Part shown: positions 35,013-44,000 of the stretch, piece by piece
Numbering within the stretch: position 1 is the first letter of the stretch
Layout of the letters: each line of letters opens with the position of its first letter
Origin: Progne subis subis
Taxonomy: Eukaryota; Chordata; Aves; Passeriformes; Hirundinidae
Assembly: GCA_022316685.1 (NCBI GenBank)
Contig: JAKJHU010000067.1
Location: 1 to 64,000 of the forward strand
DNA length: 64,000 nt
Direction: 5' to 3'
Program-made: the position numbers and the translations under genes
Notes under the pieces: model-generated
What the model was told of the DNA's origin: nothing
The model's input: the letters and a program-made list of their open reading frames with translations, nothing else
Databases searched by the model: none

Positions 35013-36821
35013 ATGTGGTCTGCCTTTGTCTGGTTCGGGTGGCATGTGGGTGTGGCCGTATTTCTCCCATTTGCAGGGCCTTTTCTAAACATGGGCCCTG
35101 TAACTAAGGTTGCTGTGGCTGTCATCCAGTTTGCTATATGGGTTAACGAAGTGAGGAAATCCTGGATTTTTAATTTTCTCTGGAAGGCAGGCACATGGAT
35201 TCAGGGCTATCATACACTGACTGTGTGTTTTTGGGGTTATTTTAAGAACGGTACATACTGTGAGGAAATAATACCAGGGGAAACCTTTTCCCAACCCTTC
35301 ACCCAGCTCTTTGGGCCTACCCCACCAGTCTTTGAAGGGTTCAAATCTTTGAATGTTAATGACATCATACAGTGGCTGGTGTTGCTGGTATGCCTGTTCT
35401 GTGTAGCATTTAGAGATAAGGGGAGACTGGACTGGGTAACCACCCTGATACCTCCCCTAGAGAATAAGGATACTGCCCCACAGCCTGAGCCCGTCCCACA
35501 GCCTGAGCCTGCCCCACAGCCTGCCTCAGGAATAAACCACCCAGATTGGGTGAAGGAGATCCGTGAGATGGGGCAGATGCTGAGGGAGTACCTTGCCCCT
35601 GTAGTAGCCTCATTAGCCCCAGCTGCTGGGAAACCCTCCCCCTGCCCCGACAAAGGAGAGTCTGATGGTGCAGCAGCGGAACCCACAGACGTCACAACCG
35701 TCCAGGTTCCAGCTGAACCACAGGGGCAGCCACAGCCAGCAGCAGTGGCCCCTGTGGAAACAAAGAAGTACAAGGTGAAATCAGAGCACCCAGGCAACAA
35801 GGATAAGAAAGGAGGGCCCTCACAACCCGCGGGGGACTCAGAGGTTGAGATCATCACCGAGTCCCTGACATATGAAAGTCTCCGTAATCTGCAAAAAGAT
35901 CTTGCACGACGGGGACGTGAGGCTTATACAGCCTGGTTAGTTCGGGTCTGGGACCTTATTGGAACAGGCGTGCAGCTAGATAGTAGTGAGGCAAGGAATT
36001 TGGGACCCTTGACCCAGGACTCGGGTGTGAATCAGGTATTTGTAAGGGAGCCAGGGCCCCTTTCCCTTTGGGAGCGGCTTTTAATGAGTGTAAGGGAGAA
36101 GTTTGTCCACAGAGACAGAATACAGGAGCACCATCATAGAATGCGCTGGAAGACCCTTGAGGAAGGGATCCAACAGCTGAGAGAAGTGGCAGTATTGGAG
36201 GTACTCTTTGGGAGGGGTGGACAGCATGATAATGACCCCGACAAAGTCAGGTGCACAGGGCAAATGCTGTGGAACCTGGCAACTCTAGGACCATCTCAAT
36301 ATGCCACCTTCATTGCAACAATTAATGCCGATAACAACCGAGAGACAGTGGGTTCTGTGGCCAACAAGCTTAGAAATTATGAGAGCATGATCAGTGGCCC
36401 AATGCAGGCTCAGGTCTCTGCCATGGTTAAGGAACTCAGAGAGGAGATGAGGGAGGTGAGGGAGGAGATGAGGAGGAACAGTTCCTGTGTGGCACCGGTG
36501 CGAGTTACAGGCCCCAGAGTCAGAGCTCAACGGCCCCCAGCTAGAGAGAGAGGGTACACCCCACGAGCTGACCTGTGGTTCTTTCTGAGTGACCATGGGG
36601 AAGACATGGGAAGGTGGCATGGGAAACCCACTTCTGCCCTGGCAGCACGGGTGCGTGAGCTCAAAGAGAGAAACACTAACCGAGGGGGTTCCACTAAGAT
36701 GAAGGTAGCCTCAACCTCACATGACCAAGCTGCCAGGTATTATAGAAGTGAGGATATGTCAGATCCCTGTGAAGGAACCTCTACCATGTATGCCCAGGAA
36801 GGGAGTAATGACCAGTGCTAG
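35013..36821 (+). CDS. Provirus B gag, open frame with hydrophobic N-terminus
   Basis: Open from 34956 without an ATG. The first ATG is at 35013 and gives about 602 codons, ending at TAG 36819-36821. Regions (residue numbers from that ATG): roughly 1-140, hydrophobic stretches that look like membrane segments (WHVGVAVFLPFAGPFL near 10-25, VAVAVIQFAIWV near 30-42, IIQWLVLLVCLFCVAF near 115-131). Then comes an APQPEP-type repeat, a Pro/Ala/Lys-rich linker, a capsid-like helical part (LRNLQKDLARRG to YATFIATINADNN), a Glu/Arg-rich probable coiled coil (KELREEMREVREEMRR) and an Arg-rich tail. No CCHC knuckle. Assignment as Gag rests on position and on the capsid-like middle. The membrane-like start is unusual. 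Confidence 0.8.
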   Translation: MWSAFVWFGWHVGVAVFLPFAGPFLNMGPVTKVAVAVIQFAIWVNEVRKSWIFNFLWKAGTWIQGYHTLTVCFWGYFKNGTYCEEIIPGETFSQPFTQLFGPTPPVFEGFKSLNVNDIIQWLVLLVCLFCVAFRDKGRLDWVTTLIPPLENKDTAPQPEPVPQPEPAPQPASGINHPDWVKEIREMGQMLREYLAPVVASLAPAAGKPSPCPDKGESDGAAAEPTDVTTVQVPAEPQGQPQPAAVAPVETKKYKVKSEHPGNKDKKGGPSQPAGDSEVEIITESLTYESLRNLQKDLARRGREAYTAWLVRVWDLIGTGVQLDSSEARNLGPLTQDSGVNQVFVREPGPLSLWERLLMSVREKFVHRDRIQEHHHRMRWKTLEEGIQQLREVAVLEVLFGRGGQHDNDPDKVRCTGQMLWNLATLGPSQYATFIATINADNNRETVGSVANKLRNYESMISGPMQAQVSAMVKELREEMREVREEMRRNSSCVAPVRVTGPRVRAQRPPARERGYTPRADLWFFLSDHGEDMGRWHGKPTSALAARVRELKERNTNRGGSTKMKVASTSHDQAARYYRSEDMSDPCEGTSTMYAQEGSNDQC

Positions 36822-36851
36822 AGGGGCCCTGCCTCTAGCCAGGGAGAGGCA
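36819..36851 (+). promoter_or_regulatory. gag UAG with downstream hairpin, possible readthrough signal
   Basis: The gag frame ends in TAG and the protease-pol frame continues immediately in the same frame. Downstream, CCCTG (36828-36832) can pair with CAGGG, and alternatively GCCTCT (36831-36836) with AGAGGC. The loop GCCAGG is complementary to CCTGGC about 50 bases further on, so a pseudoknot is possible. Gammaretroviruses express pol by UAG readthrough with a structure about 8 bases after the stop. The resemblance is an inference and is untested. Confidence 0.5.
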
Positions 36852-37862
36852 CGGGAAAACCGGATCTATTGGACGGTGTGGATTCGATGGCCTGGCACAT
36901 CAGAGCCACAGAAATACGAAGCTTTAGTTGATACTAGTTCGCAGTGTACACTGATACCATCGGAATATGTGGGGACAGAACCTATTTCCATTGCCGGGGT
37001 GACGGGGGGATCACAGGAATTGACTCTGTTGGAAGCCGAGGTGAGCCTGACCGGGAAGGAGTGGCAGAAACATCCAATTGTGACTGGCTCAGGGGCCCCG
37101 TGTATTTTGGGCATAGACTTCCTCCGGAATGGCTATTACAAAGACTCTAAAGGACTCAGGTGGGCTTTTGGAATAGCAGCTGTGGAGGCAGAGGGCATTA
37201 AGAAATTGAATGGCTTGCCTGGACTGTCGGAGAACCCATCTGCAGTAGGACTCCTAAAGGTAGAAGAGCAACGAGTTCCAGTTGCCACCTCGACGGTGCA
37301 CCGCCGACAGTACCGGACAAATCGAGATGCCGTGATCCCCATCCACAAGATGATCCGTGAGCTGGAGAGCCAAGGGGTGGTCAGCAAAACCCACTCACCC
37401 TTCAACAGCCCCATCTGGCCTGTGCGCAAGTCTGACGGAGAATGGAGATTGACTGTGGACTACCGTGCCTTGAACGAAGTGACTCCACCACTGAGTGCTG
37501 CTGTGCCGGACATGCTGGAACTCCAGTACGAGCTGGAGTCCAAGGCAGCAAAATGGTACGCCACCATTGACATTGCTAACGCATTTTTCTCCATTCCTCT
37601 GGCTGCAGAATGCAGGCCTCAGTTTGCTTTCACCTGGAGGGGCGTGCAGTACACCTGGAACCGACTGCCCCAGGGGTAGAAGCACAGCCCCACCATCTGC
37701 CATGGACTGATCCAGGCTGCACTGGAAAAGGGTGAGGCTCCGGAGCACCTACAGTATATCGATGACATCATTGTGTGGGGGAACACGGCAATGGAAGTGT
37801 TTGAGAAAGGAGAGAAGATCATCCAAATTCTCCTGAAAGCTGGTTTTGCCATCAAGCAGAGC
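36822..37862 (+). pseudogene. Provirus B protease and reverse transcriptase, first part
   Basis: Same frame as gag. The protease has its catalytic triplet at 36930-36938 as DTS in place of DTG (GGT to AGT), and a later ILGIDFL. RT blocks follow: SPFNSPIWPVRK, LTVDYRALNE, ATIDIANAFFSIPL and LPQG. Directly after LPQG a TAG (37677-37679) replaces the Trp codon seen in provirus A. The same frame then continues to the active-site YIDD (37755-37766). One extra A in the run at about 37863-37865 shifts the frame. Loss of both the protease Gly and the RT Trp makes this copy inactive. Confidence 0.9.
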
Positions 37863-39100
37863 AAAGGTCAAGGGACCTGCCCGAGAGATCCAGTTCCTGG
37901 GAGTAAAGTGGCAAGATGGACGGCGGCAGATTCCCACTGAGGTCATCAATAAGATCACCGCAATGTCCCCACCAACCAGCAAGAAGGAAACACAAGCTTT
38001 CCTAGGCGCCATAGGTTTCTGGAGGATGCACATTCCTGAGTACAGCCAGATTGTGAGCCCTCTCTACCTGGTCACCCGCAAGAAGAACGATTTCCACTGG
38101 GGCCCTGAACAGCAACAAGCCTTTGCCCAGATCAAGCAGGAAATCGCTCATGCAGTAGCCCTTGGCCCAGTCAGGACGGGACCAGATGTGAAGAACGTGC
38201 TCTACTCAGCAGCCGGGAACAATGGCCTGTCCTGGAGCCTTTGGCAGAAGGTGCCTGGGGAGACTCGGGGCCGACCACTGGGATTCTGGAGCCGAAGCTA
38301 CAGAGGGTCTGAAGCCAACTACACTCCAACAGAGAAGGAAATCTTGGCCGCCTATGAAGGAGTTCAAGCTGCCTCAGAGGTGATTGGCACAGAAGCACAA
38401 CTCCTGCTGGCACCTCGACTACCAGTGCTGGGGTGGATGTTTAAAGGAAAGGTTCCCTCCACCCATCATGCCACCGACGCCACGTGGAGCAAATGGATCG
38501 CCCTCATCACTCAGCGTGCCCGCATTGGAAACCCAAATCGCCCTGGGATTTTGGAGATAATTACAAACTGGCCAGAAGGTGAGAACTTTGGTCTCACAGA
38601 TGAAGAGGAGCAGGAACAAGTGACACGTGCAGAAGAGGGTCCACCATACAACCAACTACCAGCAGAAGAAACACGCTATGCTCTTTTCACTGATGGATCC
38701 TGCCGCATCGTAGGGATGAACCGGAAGTGGAAAGCAGCCGTATGGAGCCCCACACGACAAGTTGCAGAAGCCACTGAAGGAGAAGGTGGGTCAAGCCAAC
38801 TTGCTGAACTCAAAGCTGTTCAACTGGCCCTGGACATTGCTGAAAGAGAGAAGTGGCCAAAGCTCTACCTCTACACTGATTCGTGGATGGTAGCCAATGC
38901 TCTATGGGGTTGGCTGGACAGGTGGAAAAAGGCCAATTGGCAGCGTAGAGGAAAGCCAATCTGGGCTGCAGATGAGTGGAAGGACATTGCCACTAGGGTA
39001 GAGAAGCTACCTGTCAAAGTCCGTCATGTAGATGCCCATGTCCCCAAGAGTCGGGCTAATGAAGGAGCACCGAAACAACGAGCAGGTAGATCAAGCTGCA
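37846..39100 (+). pseudogene. Provirus B RT connection and RNase H, second pol frame
   Basis: A frame of about 400 useful codons. It starts in the KGPAREIQFLGVKWQ block and continues through GFWRMHIPEYS, WGPEQQQAF, WSLWQ, RPLGFWS and the RNase H motifs: DGS (Asp codon 38692-38694), AELKAVQLALD and YTDSW. The ordered phrases WSLWQ and RPLGFWS are characteristic of ERV-L pol. Similarity to integrase is lost near 39060, where a shift moves the reading to the third frame. The open frame runs on to 39174 as non-homologous codons. Confidence 0.88.
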
Positions 39101-39750
39101 AAGATAGAGGTGTCAAAGATAGACTTAGATTGGGAACACAAGGGAGAGTTGTTCCTAGCTCGATGGGCCCATGATGCCTCAGGCCATCAGGGCAGAGATG
39201 CCACCTATAAGTGGGCACGAGACCGAGGGGTGGATCTAACCATGGACAGTATTTCTCAGGTTATCCATGACTGTGAGACGTGTGCTACCATCAAACAGGC
39301 CAAGCGGGTGAAGCCCCTATGGTATGGCGGGCGATGGTCCAAGTATAAGTACGGGGAAGCCTGGCAGATTGACTACATCACCCTTCCCCAAACCCGCCAA
39401 GGCAAGCACTATGTGCTGACCATGGTGGAAGCCACCACTGGATGGTTGGAGACCTACCCTGTGCCTCACGCTACTGCCCGGAACACCATCCTGGGCCTTG
39501 AAAAGCAAATCCTGTGGAGACATGGTACCCCTGAGAGGATTGAGTCAGACAATGGGACTCATTTCAAGAACAGCCTTATAAACACCTGGGCTAGAGAACA
39601 TGGCATTGAGTGGGTGTACCATATTCCTTATCATGCGCCAGCAGCCGGGAAAGTTGAACGGTGCAATGGCCTGCTTAAAACCACTTTGAAGGCACTGGGT
39701 GGGGGGACTTTCAAGAACTGGGAGATTAATTTAGCAAAGGCCACTGGTTA
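39060..39750 (+). pseudogene. Provirus B integrase, zinc and catalytic domains
   Basis: HHCC zinc domain (HDASGHQ, then HDCETC), first Asp in IDYI, second in SDNGTHF and Glu in GKVERCNG: a DD35E core with all three acidic residues present. The frame is open from 39032. It ends at TAG 39749-39751 because one base is missing in GCCACTGG relative to provirus A, which removes the C-terminal domain. Confidence 0.88.
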
Positions 39751-40005
39751 GTGAACACTCGAGGTTCCACCAACCGAGCAGGCCCTGCCCAGTCTGAGCC
39801 CCTGAGAACAAGAGATGGAGATAAGGTTCCAGTGGTACACATGAGAGGAATGCTGGAAAAAACTGTCTGGATTAATTCTGCCTCCAGCAAAGACAATCCC
39901 GCTCGTGGGGTGGTTTTTGCTCAGGGACCTGGCTGCACATGGTGGGTGATGCAAAAGGATGGAGAGACCCGCTGCATACCTCAAGGGGACCTTGTTTTTC
40001 GGTGA
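39751..40005 (+). pseudogene. Provirus B integrase C-terminal domain
   Basis: An open stretch of about 84 codons aligned with the corresponding part of provirus A (RGST..AGPAQSEPLRTRDGD to PQGDLVF), shifted by one base from the catalytic part. It is followed by about 110 bases of non-coding sequence with an ATATAT microsatellite and a purine tract before the 3' LTR. There is no env between. Confidence 0.8.
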
Positions 40006-40115
40006 ATACTGTGACTGTGTCTGTATTTATATTCACGTGTATATATATATGTATATTATTTAAAGGTTTAAATTCAATGTAATATGTTAGGGTGGGAAAA
40101 ATTCGGGGTGGATAA

Positions 40116-40750
40116 TGTTGAGGGTTAAGTTCTCCTGTAGAATTTTTCCCCCCCCCTCGTTTAAGTAGGGGCAGTTTAAGCGGTGCTTAACCTGACAAAA
40201 GAAGTTGATCACTTGGTTTTGGGGAAGGGAGGAGGCTCCGGAGAGAGCTGGGGGGTGGCTTCACTTCTCTCAGCTTTCCCGGGGAGGACGGTCGGACTAC
40301 GGGTAGCTGCCTGGAGTCCACAGCTAACGGAGGAGTTTGGTCCTGGGAATTCTATCGTCTGTTGGAGCGCCCAGGAATTCGGAGTTTCTTCGTTACCCTG
40401 CTGGATTTTGGGTCAGCCCGGGGTCCAGCCGCTGCGAGTTCTTCGGCACTGCCCACTTTGCCTGCCGGGGCACTCCCTGCCTGCCTGCTGAGGACAATCC
40501 ATCGCTTCCAGCTTGCAGCCATCAGCGACGGACTTTGCCACCGTTTGCCCTCAGGGTTCTTGGTTCTGTTTTACTGTTATTATAAGTGCTGTTGTTGTTT
40601 GTCTGTCCTGTTGTATTTACTAGTAAAGGACTGTTATTCCTTTTCCCTATAGCTCTGACCGAAAGTTTTTTTTTTTTAATCTTCTAAATTATAATAACCC
40701 GGAGGCTTGCCTCTCCTTAGCAGACAACTGTCTTTTTTCAAACCAAGACA
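40116..40750 (+). repeat. Provirus B 3' LTR
   Basis: 635 bases, same ends as the 5' LTR. Differences seen by eye: one more C in the C-run, GGGGTTGGCC versus GGGGGTGGCT, GGGTTCTCCAG versus GAGTTCTTCGG, ACAAATCC versus ACAATCC, and GACGAAC versus GACGGAC. Confidence 0.93.
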
Positions 40751-41085
40751 CTAGGTTAGGTTCTGCATCTTTTACCTGGTTGTGTGGTCTATAACAGAAT
40801 TCCACCACGATATTTGCCTTGTTAGCCTTCTCCCTGATTCTTACCCATAAACACTCAATGCTATTTGTCACCATCAATAAACTCTAGAGAGTCAAAATAC
40901 TCCCAAACATACAGGGCTGCCCCATCACCTCTCCTTCCTTGCCTATCCATTCTTAAGAATTTTTAGCCATTCATTATCACACTCCTGTTGTAAGTTGTCC
41001 CACCATGTTTCATTGATGGCTACTATATCATCATTTTTGCACTGAACACTGGCTTCAAGATCTTTCAATTAACCCTGCTAAGTCC
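40751..41085 (-). mobile_element. CR1 LINE ORF2 endonuclease fragment, cut by provirus B
   Basis: Minus-strand frames give, in order, LKDLEASVQC, KNDDIVAINETWWD, GGAALYVWEYFDSLE and ECLWVRIREKANKANIVV then FCYRPHNQ, the CR1 endonuclease pattern (ITETWWD, LWVRI.GKANKADI, CYRPPNQ). Small shifts separate the phrases. It stops abruptly at the LTR end of provirus B, and no continuation is visible on the far side at 34285. Confidence 0.88.
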
Positions 41086-44000
41086 TGTGCAAAGATCCTT
41101 TTCCCCCTTTGAGACAGGTTTACCCTATCTGTTACCAGCAGGCCAAGCATCCTGTAAACTGTCCCATTATCACAAAAACAGGAGCTGTAGGATGGGGAGT
41201 CTGTCACACCATTGTCTTTCTTCATCACAGGCTGTGGGGGAATCTCTTCTCCAGCACCTAGAACACCCCCCCCACCTTGTTTCATTTTGGTGCCTGCAGA
41301 TTACTCATCTCAGTTTTTTCCTCATTCCCCTTTATGCTCTGCCCCTTCTAAAACATGTTTTCCCCAAGGTACCACCACCTTGGCTGTGGGCTCAGCTGTG
41401 CCTTGCAGTAAGTGATTTTGGGAGCTGGCTGGAAGCAACTGTACTCTTCCAAGGGCCTACCTGCAGCCCCTGAAAATCAGCACCTGGACACCTTCAGCTG
41501 GAGCTCATTTATTGCCAGTGAAGAACACATAGGCATAGTAATCCAACATAATTGTGAAGCTTTATGTTGATTGCATGCACAGACCCTTTGTAAAATAAAT
41601 GTGTGTAACATAAAGATGAACTGTGCCCATGAGATTTGGTGAAGATTTCAAATGTGAAATGAAGTAAAATTCTCATATACTTCATGATACTTCTACTTCT
41701 ACTGAAGTAGAAAAAAAGAGTAAATAATCCCTTTCTCCCCTGAATTTTTCTTGACAAAATGCATTTGAGTCCTTATCCTGAACACCATAAATAGTTCTCC
41801 TTATCATCAGATGCACATGATTTTGATTATTCATTAAAGTGTGAATATTTAAACATTTTATTTTTTAATCCTACCCATCCTGCATGTTTGTTCACATAGT
41901 AATTTTTTTCATCCAAATGACATCATGTCATAGTGATGTTCATTGACCAACTAATATTTCCTCTTTATACCATGAAAAATTCTATATTCCTTGCTTTTCA
42001 TTCTATCAGTTTTCAGTACTGCTGGTTGCTTATCAGTCCTTCAGCTGTGAAAAATGATCATACTTAACTATTTAGTGTGCTTTTTATTTTTTGTTATTGT
42101 ATATGTGGGGTTTTTTTCATTAATTATCAGCCAAAACTGCACTGTTCCCCTGCATTTCTCAAATGCCTCTGCATAAATCTCTCTGCCTTACAATCTCCTC
42201 TTTATGCTAGGGATATATTACAGTTTCTCAGACAGAATATCTGCAATTCTACTGAGGTTAATTATTTTATATATGTTTTCTTAGAAATTATTTTAGAGTA
42301 TATTCATTTGGATTTCTTTTAATCATGGAGCAGATGCTTTCACCTCAGAATTTCCACATGATCAATGTCCTCAATGTTCTTAAAAGTAAAGGAACAGCAA
42401 TAAACAGAATATGGAAATTAGCTCACTTAGACCCAAAGCCTTTGCTTATGTTATTGCACACAAACCTGAGGCGTTTTAATAATTTAAACATGGCTGACAT
42501 TGCCCAGTCTGCTAAAAAAAAAAAAAAAAAAAACCACAACAACAACAAAACAAAACAAAAAAAAAAACCAAAAACCACCCACCAACCCTGCAGAATGCTT
42601 AATAGCACAGGCCACAGAATATTGTTCTATTCATACACATAAAATAATTGGAGGAAGAAATTTTTCAAAAGAAAAGCTTTGTGAGGACATTGTAAAGATA
42701 ATTGATTAAACCTCTCCTGCTCAGTAGGATAAACTGTAATTTTTTAACAAACCCAGCAGAAATTATTAAACTTATTAGGGAAGAAAAATAATTTCAATCA
42801 CTAGCCACCTGAGCTTTTTGGACAGAAAATCCCTGGGATATAATGTTAAAATTGCAGGGGTCAGAAAGAATTGGGAAGGATTAAAAGCCAAGAAAACAGA
42901 AAAAAAAAAATGGAGGGAGGAGAAGGAAAGAAGCAATTTAACCATCAGATTAAATGCAATTCTGAGAAAGGACTACAAAGATTTCAGGACATAATGAGTG
43001 AAGAAAACAATTTTCAGTAAGATAGGAAATTTTCTCTTATAGTTTCATTTTTTATAGTATTCATCAAGTCCATACTTTGCATGGGTTTTTGGAAACAGAC
43101 ACTACCTAAAGAAAACATTGCATCCTCTCAACATGTTCTCCTCTTAACTATATTAACCTGCAACATCTCAAAGCTTCCGATGTCTCATGTAAAAGGGACA
43201 ATATTAGAATTTAAAAAATCAAAGTTATTTTTGATACATTTATGGTAACTTTTGAGCCTGAAAAGCAATCACATGACAAAGCTGTCTTGCAGCCTTCCTT
43301 TTGATTTTCATTGGATCCTTTCCCCATATTTACAAATATTAATTCAAAGAGACTAACAAGTTAACATTTATTCAGGGACAGCAAAAAATGAGGTCTCAAA
43401 TATAGACACATATAAACAACAAAATGCTTTTTAATCCCAATCTGTAGAAAGTGAGGGACAACTAAAGCTTCAAAGCAAAGCACAAGAAGTTTTCAGAAAT
43501 TTGTCCATCAATCTAAGCCTCTGAACAATGTCACTCTATCTTGCTGTCAATCTTGAAACCAGTCGGGGACTTCCTGAGTTATGGCAAACTCTGCAATCAT
43601 CTCCTCTGAATCCCTAGGAAAAGTATTTATTTCCCTCACCTCAAGGAGCTGTAATGCATCTGTTCCCTGCTTTTCTGAGATATCTGTTGTTCAGAAGAAC
43701 TGCACTCTTACCTCAGGAGCTGTCACTTGTCCCTTTTTTGGCCTCTCTCACCCTGTCCCTAGCTGCAGGTGCCTCACCCTGGTGGGCAGGTGCCTAAGTG
43801 GACTGGGAGCAGGCAGAAAGCACCAGATTCTCCAAACAATTCCATGTGATTCAGAGTGCAGGAACATTACTTTCTGTGGGCTTGCCCCATGCTTTTTGAA
43901 GAAATAGTACATGAACAGATCAGATATGCCCAGTTACAACCACATAATTACATATTTTCATGGATATATTTCTAGAAATAATGCATGAAATTGAAGATAT

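Larger units (their letters stand above)
34286..40750 (+). mobile_element. Provirus B: ERV-L-like endogenous retrovirus, env-less, younger copy
   Basis: Same family as provirus A but on the opposite strand. Both LTRs are 635 bases and differ at fewer than about ten positions by eye, so it is a fairly recent insertion. It keeps a long open gag frame. Pro-pol carries one nonsense codon (37677-37679), at least three single-base shifts (about 37863, 39060 and 39746) and a protease active-site change, so it cannot encode an active enzyme set. No env. Flanks are CTTGG on the left and CTAGG on the right, a 5-bp duplication with one mismatch. The left flank is LTR-like and the right flank is CR1. Confidence 0.94.

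Noticed and set aside
40005..40116. Search for an env gene in proviruses A and B
   Set aside because: Only about 110 bases separate the integrase end from the 3' LTR in B (similar in A), with a microsatellite and polypurine tract. There is no space for env.
40191..40652. Frames of 80-100 codons inside the provirus LTRs, repeated in all four LTRs
   Set aside because: They recur because the LTRs are copies of each other. They overlap one another in several frames and have no protein features.
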